DNA of 64,000 bases from positions 1 to 64,000 of the forward strand of contig JAERTH010000042.1 of the NCBI GenBank assembly GCA_016844955.1, given 5' to 3'. Below the pieces are notes generated by a model. The model made no database searches, was not told the origin of the DNA, and saw only the letters and a list, made by a program, of their open reading frames with translations. Source of the DNA: Fidelibacterota bacterium (lineage in GTDB: Bacteria; Fidelibacterota; UBA8477; JABMPR01). The position numbers and the translations under genes were made by a program. Shown piece by piece: positions 42,487-51,933 of this stretch (within the stretch, counting starts at the first letter, position 1; every line of letters starts with the position of its first letter).

Positions 42487-43758
42487 TTATCTGCCTGCAC
42501 GAGGGGCGGACCGGTGACGTCTTGGGCGACCACCGCCTCCACCTCCAGATCTTCCAGAACCCGGTGCCTTTTTTCGAAGACCATAAGGTACAGCTGCATC
42601 TTTGGCTGGTACCTCAGGTTTATAATTCACAAAAGGATGCTCAGCAATGATTTTGATTTTCTGTTTGATTAATTTCTCAATATCCCTGAGATAAGCTTTT
42701 TCTTCATCATCACAGAATGAGATTGCTATACCACTGGCGCCCGCCCGACCTGTTCTACCAATGCGATGAACGTAAGTCTCTGAAATATTGGGAAGATCGT
42801 AGTTCACCACATGGGATAAATCATCAACATCAATACCACGAGCGGCTATATCTGTTGCCACCAGAACTTTGGTTTCACCACTTTTGAAATTCCCCAAAGC
42901 CCGTTGACGTGCACCTTGTGACTTGTTGCTATGAATGGCTTCCGCAGCAATTTTTGCCCTACCAAGTAGTTTTACTATTTTGTTAGCACCATGTTTGGTC
43001 CTGGAAAACACCAAAACAGAATTCATTGCTTGTGTGTTAAGTAAATGTATGAGGAGTTTTGTTTTTCCCGGTTTGCTGACAAAATAAACTACCTGCTCCA
43101 CCTTTTCAGCAGTAGTCTGGTCTGGCGTGACAGATACCTTCTCTGGATTACCCAGAATCTTTCTGGATAGTGCAACTATATCTGGGGGCATGGTGGCAGA
43201 AAAGAACAAGGATTGTCGTTGAGCCGGTAGTTTGGCTATAATCTTTTTTATGTCATGGATGAAACCCATATCCAGCATTCTATCTGCCTCATCCAGAACT
43301 GAATACTTGACATCCGCCAATGAGATAAATCCTTGTTGCATCAAATCGAGCAACCGTCCAGGTGTGGCGACCAGAACGTCAACACCTCTATTGAGAATTT
43401 TGGTTTGTGCCCCCTGTTTTACCCCGCCAAAGATAACCGTGTTTCTGATACCTGTATGTTTGCCGTAGACACTAAAACTCTCACCAATTTGAATGGCCAG
43501 TTCACGTGTGGGGGTTACGATCAATGCCTTTATTTTTCGTTTACCCTTTGCCTGGGTCTGTTTCTGATACAGAAGTTGAAGAATTGGTAACGCAAAGGCG
43601 GCTGTTTTACCAGTCCCGGTTTGAGCACATCCCAGAAGGTCTTTACCCCTGAGTAAAATAGGTATGGATTGCTCCTGAATCGGAGTGGGGTGAGTATAAC
43701 CCTCTGAATCCAATGCCTTGAGAATTGGGTCGATTACCCCTAACTGTAGGAAGGTCAT
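42487..43758 (-). CDS. DEAD-box RNA helicase, RhlE-like
   Basis: A 423-residue helicase with all motifs: Q motif ([13 protein letters not shown]), Walker [33 protein letters not shown] in [16 protein letters not shown] in [24 protein letters not shown] and [10 protein letters not shown]. The C-terminal tail is short and Gly/Arg-rich, as in RhlE, probably for RNA binding. It starts nine bases after the stop of the larger helicase gene, so the two are co-transcribed. Confidence 0.93.
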   Translation of the reverse strand: MTFLQLGVIDPILKALDSEGYTHPTPIQEQSIPILLRGKDLLGCAQTGTGKTAAFALPILQLLYQKQTQAKGKRKIKALIVTPTRELAIQIGESFSVYGKHTGIRNTVIFGGVKQGAQTKILNRGVDVLVATPGRLLDLMQQGFISLADVKYSVLDEADRMLDMGFIHDIKKIIAKLPAQRQSLFFSATMPPDIVALSRKILGNPEKVSVTPDQTTAEKVEQVVYFVSKPGKTKLLIHLLNTQAMNSVLVFSRTKHGANKIVKLLGRAKIAAEAIHSNKSQGARQRALGNFKSGETKVLVATDIAARGIDVDDLSHVVNYDLPNISETYVHRIGRTGRAGASGIAISFCDDEEKAYLRDIEKLIKQKIKIIAEHPFVNYKPEVPAKDAAVPYGLRKKAPGSGRSGGGGGGRPRRHRSAPRAGR

Positions 43759-43767
43759 ATCAGATCA

Positions 43768-45570
43768 TCACTTCTTGCGACTACGACGAGCACTGGTGCC
43801 ACTCTTTTTACTACGCTTGTTTCGGCGGCCACTCTGGCTCATGCCATACTCTTTTTGCTTGGAGAATTTTTCCTTTTTCCGGGGCAATGGCGTGGGTTTA
43901 TCCGTGGAAATCTCCAATTGGACTTTAACGCCTTCATGTTCAGAACCATTCAAATTGTCCACCAGCCTATCCACAACGCCCTGTTCGATATCAAAGAAGG
44001 AGAACTTCTTCATTATTTCGATGGCTCCCACATCGGCTTCATTTGAATTCAACGTCTTGTTGATCAACCCAATCAATCTTGTTGGCGTAAGATCATTTTT
44101 CATTCCCAGATTGATAAAAAGTCTTTTGTGTACTGGTCTTCTCCGTGCACTGCGACTATCCTGGCGATCTCTGGCGGGCTTTTCACCTCGTTTTGATCGA
44201 TCTCTGCGTCCAGGTCTCTCGCCCCTCAGCGGTTTATCACCAACTGAAACATTGATATCCTGGGCGTGTTTATAATAGGCCAGGAAGCGATTGAATTCAG
44301 CAGATACAAAATGCTTTATTAGCTCTTCCCGACTCAGCCATTCCAGCTTCTCATAGATGGCAGGCATAAAGGGTTCGATCTGTTTGTTGTCGACCTGAAT
44401 CTTCTCAATTTTATCGATGAGGGAGTAGAGCTGTTTTGTACAAATGTCTTTCCCTGTTGGAACCAGTTCCTTGGTGAATTTTAATTTAAACTTACCCTCG
44501 ATGGATCTTATTTTCCCCAGTTCCCGGGTATGAATGATGGCAATTGATGTTCCGCTTTTCCCAGCCCGACCTGTGCGTCCACTACGGTGAATGTATACTT
44601 CAGAATCATCTGGAAGATTGTAGTTCACCACATGGGTGAGATCATTGATATCCAGACCACGGGCAGCAACATCAGTAGCTACCAGGATTTGCAGCTTTCT
44701 TGATCGAAACCTGCCCATGACCTCATCACGCTGAGCCTGGGACAGCTCCCCGTGAAGTGCATCGGCATTGTATCCGTCATGCATAAATTTGTGAGCAGTA
44801 TCCTTGGTCTCCTGACGTGTACGACAGAAAACCAGACCGTATATGTTTGGATTTGAGTCTGCAATCCGTTTAAGTACTTCATATCTGTTTTTGGCCTGGA
44901 CCATGTAGTAGATATGCTTCACATTATCAGCACCAGAATTCATTCTGGCAGCTGCAATCTCTAATGGGTCCCGCATGTATTGTTTGGTCATGCGCAGGAT
45001 TTCTTTTGACATGGTGGCCGAAAAAAGGAGGGTCTGTTTTGTCGGTAATGTTTCGGAAAGGATGGCATCCAGGTCTTCCTTGAATCCCATGTTCAACATT
45101 TCATCTGCTTCATCTAAAACAACACGTTCAACATTACCCAGTAGCAGCCGTTTACGTCTGATTAGGTCCTTGGCCCGACCCGGTGTAGCCACCACAATCT
45201 GAGCTGCTTTTCGCAGCTCCCTGATCTGAGTATCGCTACTGGCCCCACCATATACAGCAACAACGCCAATCTGCTTCAGGTTCTTTGAAAAACTCTTGAG
45301 GTCTTTGGTGATCTGAATGCATAACTCTCGTGTGGGACAAAGTATTAAGGTCTGGGTGCGTTTATCTTCAGGTTTGGTTAAATGTATGGCCGGCAAACCA
45401 AAGGCTCCGGTCTTGCCTGTGCCTGTTTGGGCAAAAGCAACCAAATCCTGAGTAGAAGTTAATAAGTGAGGAATTGATTTAGCCTGGATGGGTGTGGGAG
45501 TCTCAAAACCAAGTTCTTGGGTAGCTTGAAGAATCTCATCATTCAGGCCAAGTTCAGCAAAGGTGTTCAT
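43768..45570 (-). CDS. deaD: DEAD-box RNA helicase DeaD/CsdA-like with DbpA-type RNA-binding domain
   Basis: A 600-residue helicase. The core is at about residues 1-370 ([76 protein letters not shown]). A Lys/Arg linker (PGRRDRSKRGEKPARDRQ) leads to an RRM-like DbpA C-terminal domain (KRLFINLGMKNDLTPTRLIG) and a basic tail. This is the layout of cold-shock/ribosome-assembly DeaD. I chose ATG 45570 (MNTFAELGLND); the upstream TTG adds six residues and has no ribosome-binding site. A 270-bp gap upstream holds no gene and probably the promoter. Confidence 0.93.
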   Translation of the reverse strand: MNTFAELGLNDEILQATQELGFETPTPIQAKSIPHLLTSTQDLVAFAQTGTGKTGAFGLPAIHLTKPEDKRTQTLILCPTRELCIQITKDLKSFSKNLKQIGVVAVYGGASSDTQIRELRKAAQIVVATPGRAKDLIRRKRLLLGNVERVVLDEADEMLNMGFKEDLDAILSETLPTKQTLLFSATMSKEILRMTKQYMRDPLEIAAARMNSGADNVKHIYYMVQAKNRYEVLKRIADSNPNIYGLVFCRTRQETKDTAHKFMHDGYNADALHGELSQAQRDEVMGRFRSRKLQILVATDVAARGLDINDLTHVVNYNLPDDSEVYIHRSGRTGRAGKSGTSIAIIHTRELGKIRSIEGKFKLKFTKELVPTGKDICTKQLYSLIDKIEKIQVDNKQIEPFMPAIYEKLEWLSREELIKHFVSAEFNRFLAYYKHAQDINVSVGDKPLRGERPGRRDRSKRGEKPARDRQDSRSARRRPVHKRLFINLGMKNDLTPTRLIGLINKTLNSNEADVGAIEIMKKFSFFDIEQGVVDRLVDNLNGSEHEGVKVQLEISTDKPTPLPRKKEKFSKQKEYGMSQSGRRNKRSKKSGTSARRSRKK

Positions 45571-45861
45571 TTTAAATTTTTGATCCAATAATTTCTTAAT
45601 ATGTTCTTATTTTCATTTCATTTAGTATAAACGAGATCACCCCTGCTGCTCATACATATCTGAAAATGAGAGCAAATCTGTAATTTTAGCAATAAATGGC
45701 TACTGGTAAGGCTTTCCGGATGGGAATTGTTGCAGGCTTAAAAAGAAGTTATTGACTTCAGACCCAAATTGATCATCGCAATGACTTCAATTCGCAGAAT
45801 TATGTGAGGCGACCCCAGGCAGAGATCTACCCCTATTTCATGTCAACGCTAGCAAGATTTC

Positions 45862-46545
45862 TCAGGGGGATTTACGGGCTGTCTCCAATGCTTTTTCTGC
45901 CAATTGCCCCATTATCTCGAATCCAGCGGCATTTGGATGAACACCGTCATAGGTATATTTTTCTTTGAGACCTTTCTGCTTATCTGCCATTGATGTGAAG
46001 TAATCCAGGTATATAATATTACTCCTGTCAGCATAATCCTTGAGCATGGAATTTAGTTTAAATATTTGTTCTGCCGGCTGTAGTTCAGGCTTCCAATGAT
46101 ATTGAAAAGCCGGTAAAACAGAGGCCAGAACGACCTTGATTTCATTGGCCCTTGCAAGTTCACACATTGAGACGATGTTGCCCTTGATTTCATCCAATGT
46201 CATGGGTCCCGTATTCCCAGCAATGTCGTTGGTCCCTGCCAGAACAACCACAATATCAGGATTTAGATCAATCACATCCTGTCTAAATCTCACCAGCATC
46301 TGTGGCGTTGTCTGGCCACTAATACCGCGACAGATATAGCTCGGTGGTGCAAAAAACTCAGGACGAAAATCAGGCCAGACCTGAGTGATGGAGTTTCCCA
46401 TAAAAACCACGCGTTCCTCACCAGCTTTTCGGGGAGTCAATTCGAGGTTGGCTTTTCTGTAGCGTTCAAGGTTGGCCCAATCCTGACCAACAACCAAACT
46501 CGCAGTAAAAACGAATATGATGATGATTGATGTGAAACGATTCAT
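45862..46545 (-). CDS. Secreted SGNH/GDSL hydrolase
   Basis: A 227-residue secreted esterase-like protein. A signal peptide (RFTSIIIIFVFTASLVVGQ) is followed by block I VVFMGNSITQVW (nucleophile Ser), block II ICRGISGQTT (Gly), block III VVLAGTNDIAGNTG (Asn) and block V YDGVHPNAAGF (Asp and His). This matches platelet-activating-factor-acetylhydrolase-like SGNH enzymes that often deacetylate surface sugars. ATG 46545 has GGAGG seven bases upstream; the longer frame into the upstream gene is rejected. It is last in the four-gene acyl/ester operon. Confidence 0.88.
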   Translation of the reverse strand: MNRFTSIIIIFVFTASLVVGQDWANLERYRKANLELTPRKAGEERVVFMGNSITQVWPDFRPEFFAPPSYICRGISGQTTPQMLVRFRQDVIDLNPDIVVVLAGTNDIAGNTGPMTLDEIKGNIVSMCELARANEIKVVLASVLPAFQYHWKPELQPAEQIFKLNSMLKDYADRSNIIYLDYFTSMADKQKGLKEKYTYDGVHPNAAGFEIMGQLAEKALETARKSP

Positions 46546-46582
46546 ACGAGGCCTCCGTTGCTTAATGTTTGGATGGTTGAGT

Positions 46583-48133
46583 CTATGAAAGTGATGAGTT
46601 GCCACCCATTATCTTGCGGCCGCTAATCATATCAATCACTTGAAGCCCTGCCTGCATGGAGGGCCAAATTCCGTGACTGAATTTTGGCAGAAAAAGACCT
46701 TTTAAGGGTGTTCTGGTTGGCAACCGATTTTTACCAAAATTTGATGGCAGTGGCAACATATCATAATTTGAGCCAGTTGGCGAACCAAGATATCTGGAAT
46801 AGGTAGCCGGACTGGATACATCCATGAAGGTGATATGCTTGTGCAAATTGGGAATCATATATTCCTCAACCTTCTTGATATAGAATGCTGCTATTCGTTC
46901 TTTTTCAGCCATATACTTGTCATAATCTGACTCTCGCAATTCCGTCCAGCCTTGAATGGGGACTGGAACTACATGAATGATGAGATTGGCTTTTCCCCTG
47001 GTTTGCACTGCAGGTGAAATTGTGGCAAGATGAAAACAATCATCGCTCATCAAGAGCTCGCCTTGCTCCCAGGATTGAAACATTTTCTCATGAGCCTCAT
47101 GACCCGTGGTGAGCACATTGTAGCCACAGTCATATCCCAAAGCCTCAAGATCCAACCCCGCATCCAGTCCAAGGTGGATAGCCAGGGCTGATGGAGACAT
47201 ATCCGCATGCTCTGCCTTTTGCGCGTATTTTCGATTGATTAGATATAGCTCATCATATCCCAACAGTTGACCAAAGGTAATCTGGGTATCTGCAGTAGAA
47301 ATTACATGGTCAGCTCTTATTATGGTACCATCATCAAGCTGAACACCGACTGCTTGTCCCTTATCAGCAAGGATTTTCGTTACTCTGGTATTCATTCGGA
47401 TTTCACCACCATTGGTCTGAAATACCCTTTTCAATTCATGGGGGAATTGAATAAAACTTTGCTTTGGGCGATAACTCCCCCTAAGCGTTGTGATCATGGC
47501 GCAGGCAGTGAGAAGCGATGCACATCGACCTCCAGCCAGACCACTAAAGGAGGAGAAGGTATCCAGAACTTCGAATAGTTCAGGGTTTTTGAAGCCAAAA
47601 CGGTTCAGAAATTGATGATAATTTTTGTTTGAGTTAGCCAGGATCTTTTTGCAGTGAAATAGTATGCTAAATAGTTCATGAAACCGGGGTTCAGTTTTTA
47701 AATATCTGAGTTCATCATGCATTTCTGAACAATAAGTAAAAAAGGATTTAATACCACCCTTGTCAGAAGGGAAAAGCCTAATCAGGTCTTCTTCAAAGGA
47801 GGTTTTATCTGCAGCAATGGGAAAGATTTTAGCAGTTTTTTTTGTGGGGTCAGCTAAAAATAACCGGGCATATGCCTGCCTGAACTTTGTAAGCTCAATA
47901 TCCAGTTCAAAAAAATCTAAAATATCGGATACATCTGGAATAATCTGCACAGTATCAAAGCGATATCCTTTTCGAGCAAAACTGGCAACACAGCCACCTA
48001 CTACTGGTTGCTTCTCTAAAATTAAAACTGGTTTCTCAACTGGGTTATATACTTTTGTCCAGGCTAGCCCCGTGCTAAGCCCCGTCATACCACCACCTAT
48101 GATGATGGCACTATATTTCTGTTCCCCATTCAT
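46583..48133 (-). CDS. FAD-dependent oxidoreductase, CrtI/phytoene-desaturase-like
   Basis: A 516-residue flavoprotein. The N-terminal dinucleotide-binding site is SAIIIGGGMTGLSTGLAW, followed by LILEKQPVVGGCVASF and KGYRFDTVQIIPDV. The middle has FSGLAGGRCASLLTACAMIT and ADHVISTADTQITFGQLLG; the C-terminal part has LPTRTPLKGLFLP and FSHGIWPSMQAGLQVIDMI, which close the FAD site. This is the phytoene desaturase/CrtISO/retinol-saturase superfamily. No other carotenoid gene is in the window, so the substrate is open. It is five bases after the E2-like gene. Confidence 0.85.
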   Translation of the reverse strand: MNGEQKYSAIIIGGGMTGLSTGLAWTKVYNPVEKPVLILEKQPVVGGCVASFARKGYRFDTVQIIPDVSDILDFFELDIELTKFRQAYARLFLADPTKKTAKIFPIAADKTSFEEDLIRLFPSDKGGIKSFFTYCSEMHDELRYLKTEPRFHELFSILFHCKKILANSNKNYHQFLNRFGFKNPELFEVLDTFSSFSGLAGGRCASLLTACAMITTLRGSYRPKQSFIQFPHELKRVFQTNGGEIRMNTRVTKILADKGQAVGVQLDDGTIIRADHVISTADTQITFGQLLGYDELYLINRKYAQKAEHADMSPSALAIHLGLDAGLDLEALGYDCGYNVLTTGHEAHEKMFQSWEQGELLMSDDCFHLATISPAVQTRGKANLIIHVVPVPIQGWTELRESDYDKYMAEKERIAAFYIKKVEEYMIPNLHKHITFMDVSSPATYSRYLGSPTGSNYDMLPLPSNFGKNRLPTRTPLKGLFLPKFSHGIWPSMQAGLQVIDMISGRKIMGGNSSLS

Positions 48134-48138
48134 AACCC

Positions 48139-48915
48139 TTATTCCACAGGAGGTATTCCATTTTTTATTGTCTCTATAAGTTGTGAGGTAAAGCGCGTGG
48201 CGGGAGCACCATCCACCACATCATGATCAAAGGAAATGGTTAGACAGAGAAACTCTCTACTTTGATATTCACCGTCAATCTCCACAACCCTATTGCTGAT
48301 ACTGCCAACAGTTAGCAGAACTGTGGGGCTTCCATGGGGAATAAGCCACATTCCCTGCTCAGCAAACATGCCTGTAGCTGTCACACCTATTTTTCCATAG
48401 CGTTTAGCCATGGAAATATTTTTATCTGCCACCTTTACGAAGAGACGCAATAGAAATCCGGGAATAAGTTTTATCCAAGCCGACCCTGATAGACCACCCA
48501 GATCATCCGATTGCTGTTTCTGAGCGTGTCTGATTTCGTTTTGAATTGTTTTAAGGTCTTTTGTCTGGGCTGCCTGAATTGCCACTGGCTCAGGAACTTT
48601 TTCACCCTTTAACTCCCGCTCAACCAATACACTGACAACAACATTATCCAACTGAATCAGATTGCCAGATTTTACGAAGGCGTTCAGGTGCTGATGATCC
48701 TCGATGGTTTGGACCAGACAGTGGACAATGTAGGCAGTTAGGGATGTTTTCTCTCCAGTTTCCTCAAATTCATTTTTGAATTGTTGACGGGGTCCGGAAA
48801 TATCTACTTCCGTAATGCTGTGGAAGGTGTTTTTCTGGCTGGTCACTGAAGCGGACGCTATCACCGCTTTCCGCTCAAAGCTTAATTTTTGTTTCTTGTA
48901 GCCTCTACTCCTCAT
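48139..48915 (-). CDS. Stand-alone 2-oxoacid dehydrogenase E2-type acyltransferase
   Basis: A protein of about 258 residues made only of the catalytic domain of dihydrolipoyl acyltransferases; there is no lipoyl or subunit-binding domain. The active-site block is LTISFDHDVVDGAPATRFTS (family consensus DHRxxDG, here DHDVVDG with the catalytic His kept). GKIGVTATGMFAEQGMWLIP and VLLTVGSISNRVVEIDG are typical strands. Such single-domain forms resemble chloramphenicol acetyltransferase and may acylate a different acceptor. ATG 48915 overlaps the hydrolase stop by 11 bases; a longer frame to 48987 is less likely. E1 and E3 genes are absent nearby. Confidence 0.78.
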   Translation of the reverse strand: MRSRGYKKQKLSFERKAVIASASVTSQKNTFHSITEVDISGPRQQFKNEFEETGEKTSLTAYIVHCLVQTIEDHQHLNAFVKSGNLIQLDNVVVSVLVERELKGEKVPEPVAIQAAQTKDLKTIQNEIRHAQKQQSDDLGGLSGSAWIKLIPGFLLRLFVKVADKNISMAKRYGKIGVTATGMFAEQGMWLIPHGSPTVLLTVGSISNRVVEIDGEYQSREFLCLTISFDHDVVDGAPATRFTSQLIETIKNGIPPVE

Positions 48916-49927
48916 CAAAATACGCCTGTATAACTTCCATGCTTCTCTCGGGCTGCTCACCAAACATGGTGTGTCCTGCGTTTTCAATGACTACCATTTC
49001 AGCATTTGGGAAGTGCTTAATATGATCCCGCTGAAATTCTTCACCGATGATCTGGCTACATTCACCCACAACAAACAAAACTTTATTGCGATAGTTTTCC
49101 AGTCCTGAGATCAAATCAATTTCCACCTCTCCATCTTCCTTCAGCGCCTGACCCTGGATGGTCATGGAGGATAGAGCACTCAAGCGCCAGATAGGCATAT
49201 AGCCATTCTTAGGATCCTGGTCACAAAAATATCGAGTCATTGGATTGCCTTCGAAATCCAGCATGGGAATCTTTCCAAAAATGTAATCACCAAAAGCCTG
49301 TTCATCAGTATTGGAAAGGTGCATGGCTTGAAACGCAATACGAACCATAGCTTTCATGGCCTTCCAATCAGGATCTATTTTAAAATTTTCCACATAGCGA
49401 TTGCCCTGTTCGCTGGTAAGCATTCCAGGCTCAGCCAATACAACTTTATGCACTCTCTCAGGATACTGTGCAATGTATCCTGATGCCAGCATGGCTCCCC
49501 ATGAATGCCCAATCAGACTTACCTGTCTGTCCGGGGCATAATAGTCAATGATATCAGCCAGATCAGTAAGGCAGATTTCCAATGAATGTTGTGACACATC
49601 AACCCGAGGTGATAGACCCGTTCCTCGTTGATCGTAGAACACCAGAAAGTACTTTTCTGAAAGTGGCTTCAGAGGGAGCAGATAGCGAAAATCATTTCCA
49701 GGTCCACCATGAATGATGATGACCACGTCATTAGTATCGCTGCCAAATGTCTCTGCATGAAAAGTTGTATTGTTAATCTGTATATGTGGGATGGTAGGAT
49801 CATCAGCAACCGTAAGCGCTACAGTATAATCTCCCGATGTAGAAGTGTACATCCATGCGGATGACGCCAATAATAACAGTATGATTGATCCTAAAGCTAT
49901 AGCTATCCCGATTAATACTTTTTTCAC
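48905..49927 (-). CDS. Alpha/beta hydrolase, proline iminopeptidase-like
   Basis: A 340-residue protein with a membrane anchor or signal at residues 1-25 (KKVLIGIAIALGSIILLLLA). The hydrolase core has VVIIHGGPGNDFRYLLPLK (oxyanion HGGPG), FYDQRGTGLSPR, VSLIGHSWGAMLASGYIA (Ser nucleophile in GHSWG), and C-terminal VIENAGHTMFGEQP (His). This is the S33 peptidase-like fold (proline iminopeptidase/tricorn F1). It is probably anchored with its active site in the periplasm. The GTG at 49927 was chosen because GAGGGG lies eight bases upstream. It is first in the acyl/ester operon. Confidence 0.87.
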   Translation of the reverse strand: MKKVLIGIAIALGSIILLLLASSAWMYTSTSGDYTVALTVADDPTIPHIQINNTTFHAETFGSDTNDVVIIIHGGPGNDFRYLLPLKPLSEKYFLVFYDQRGTGLSPRVDVSQHSLEICLTDLADIIDYYAPDRQVSLIGHSWGAMLASGYIAQYPERVHKVVLAEPGMLTSEQGNRYVENFKIDPDWKAMKAMVRIAFQAMHLSNTDEQAFGDYIFGKIPMLDFEGNPMTRYFCDQDPKNGYMPIWRLSALSSMTIQGQALKEDGEVEIDLISGLENYRNKVLFVVGECSQIIGEEFQRDHIKHFPNAEMVVIENAGHTMFGEQPERSMEVIQAYFDEE

Positions 49928-50075
49928 TTTAGTTTCCCCTCTTTGTATTGAACCCAATCGTACTAAATATTTTTCTCTCGTGCTCCACCATTGCTTGAAA
50001 AAAAATTGAATTAGTTATGTAATTACCCACAGGATCAGTTGTGAGTTATCCTAGACTCATGATCAAAATATTTTA

Positions 50076-51899
50076 TTAGTCACCCTTAGCTTTAAAATAG
50101 GCTTGAAGTGTAAAAAAGGCCTGCTTCTTTTCACCCTTATCTGAGATTAAACCCTTGCGGTTCCAACCGTCCTGAATGTCAGGCAAGGGCCTACGCGGTG
50201 ATCTGAAGTCAGCCAGAATCCATGGGGAGACTCCACTAAGTTGTGGAATTTTATCCAACATTTTCAAGGTCTCTACATACACCTCATTCTGATATTCCTC
50301 GCTCCACCGGGTAAGCTTATCCCCATGAAAGCCATACTTTGCACCGGCACCAAATTCAGAAATTATTACAGGTTTGTTCTGTGTGATATTCCAGCTGATT
50401 TTCTGGCATTTTTCATGGGTTCCATCATACCAACCGATATATTCATTAAAACTCAGAACATCAACGACATCAGCAAATTCATCGCTGATATATTTCACCA
50501 TTGGGTCATTGGGATCAGTACTCTGCTCCAGTGCGGCACTGATCAGCCGTGTTGGATCCAGGCCGCGAGCATGTGTAGCCAACTTGCCCAGAAACTCATG
50601 TCGCCTGGGTGATGTTGGCGTTTCGTTGGCCATAGACCAGATAATTACAGAGCTTCGATTTTTATCCCGTTGAATAACTTCAGTCAATTGGTTCTCAGCA
50701 TTTTTGTAGGTATCTGGATTGTTCCAATCTATGGTCCAGTACACCGGGATTTCCTCCCAGACCATAATGCCCATTTCATCCGCAAGGCGAACCATGTATT
50801 CATTGTGTGGATAATGAGCGAGTCGTACATAATTACATCCCAAATTTTTTGCCCAGTTCAATAGCAATTCTGCATCTTCCGGTGAGTAAGCTCGACCTCC
50901 CCTCAAGGGATTCTCTTCATGGATGGATATGCCCTTCAGAAAGATCTTCTTACCGTTCAAAAGTATATTACTGTCTCTGGTCTCAATGCTTCTGAAGCCA
51001 ATCCTATCACCTAGTGTTTGATCACCATAATTCAATGTGACATCATATAGATGGGGAGTTTTAGGGGACCAGCGTCTCAAGTTCTTAATTTTGTATGAGA
51101 AAGTGGCTCTGCCCGTTGCACCGGTCTTTACTTTTTTGTTAATTCCTAACTGGGGTATTCTCAATCGAATACGCTGGTTTTCAGATTCAACACCATTGAG
51201 TTGGATAAATCCTTTAATCTGTTGATCATTTTCAGGGTTAAGCTGAATGAGATAATCGTCAATAAAAGTTGGTGCCTCCTCAACGATTATGACATCGCGG
51301 GTGATGCCGCCATAATTCCACCAGTCCGTGTTGAGTGTGGGCACAGCCTCCTTGTGGCGCTTATTGTCCACCTTTAGTACCAGGAAATTATCCACATCCT
51401 TCAGCAGATTGGTAACCTCATAATTGAAAGGAGTAAAGCCACCTACATGGGTCCCAAGTTTCTCTCCATTGAGGTACACATCAGCCTGATAGTTGACGGC
51501 TCCAAACCTGACGAACACTCTATTTCTGGAATTCGCCTTCTTATAGTCGAAAGATTTTTTATACCATACCGAGCCCTCATAGTAAAAGAGTTTTTCCTTT
51601 TGACTATTCCAGTCTCCCGGCACATAAATCACATCAGATTTATCAAAGTCATACTCCACCAGATCAGTTTTATCTGCTGGTTTTGAGTTATTAAAAAAGG
51701 CACCTTTCCCAGGATGGGTTTGTTGATCAAAAGCTTCATATCGATAGTTGTAGTATCCGTTTTCATAGGGGTCAACGATGTAATTCCATTCACCATTCAG
51801 ATTTGTAATGTGACGATTTCCACTATTGATCAGCGTCGCTTCTCCACCCATGAGTGATGTGATAAGAATTAACAGTAAGGAGGTGCTTGTTTTAATCAT
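50076..51899 (-). CDS. Secreted glycoside hydrolase family 2 enzyme (beta-glucuronidase-like)
   Basis: A 607-residue GH2 enzyme with a signal peptide (IKTSTSLLLILITSLMGG). Domain order is a jelly-roll sugar-binding domain (VPGDWNSQKEKLFYYEGSVW, VNYQADVYLNGEKLGTHVGG), an Ig-like sandwich, and a TIM barrel. Catalytic residues are Glu in IIWSMANETP (acid/base) and Glu in KPVIISEFGAGAKYGF (nucleophile). NYVRLAHYPHNEYMVRLADE is a GH2 signature. Short GH2s of this form are beta-glucuronidases or beta-galactosidases; the sugar is not certain. ATG 51899 was chosen because it starts the signal peptide and has GGAAG nine bases upstream. It follows ppc on the same strand. Confidence 0.9.
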   Translation of the reverse strand: MIKTSTSLLLILITSLMGGEATLINSGNRHITNLNGEWNYIVDPYENGYYNYRYEAFDQQTHPGKGAFFNNSKPADKTDLVEYDFDKSDVIYVPGDWNSQKEKLFYYEGSVWYKKSFDYKKANSRNRVFVRFGAVNYQADVYLNGEKLGTHVGGFTPFNYEVTNLLKDVDNFLVLKVDNKRHKEAVPTLNTDWWNYGGITRDVIIVEEAPTFIDDYLIQLNPENDQQIKGFIQLNGVESENQRIRLRIPQLGINKKVKTGATGRATFSYKIKNLRRWSPKTPHLYDVTLNYGDQTLGDRIGFRSIETRDSNILLNGKKIFLKGISIHEENPLRGGRAYSPEDAELLLNWAKNLGCNYVRLAHYPHNEYMVRLADEMGIMVWEEIPVYWTIDWNNPDTYKNAENQLTEVIQRDKNRSSVIIWSMANETPTSPRRHEFLGKLATHARGLDPTRLISAALEQSTDPNDPMVKYISDEFADVVDVLSFNEYIGWYDGTHEKCQKISWNITQNKPVIISEFGAGAKYGFHGDKLTRWSEEYQNEVYVETLKMLDKIPQLSGVSPWILADFRSPRRPLPDIQDGWNRKGLISDKGEKKQAFFTLQAYFKAKGD

Positions 51900-51933
51900 C
51901 GGTGTCAGCTTCCCAGAGTTTTGTTTAATAAGT

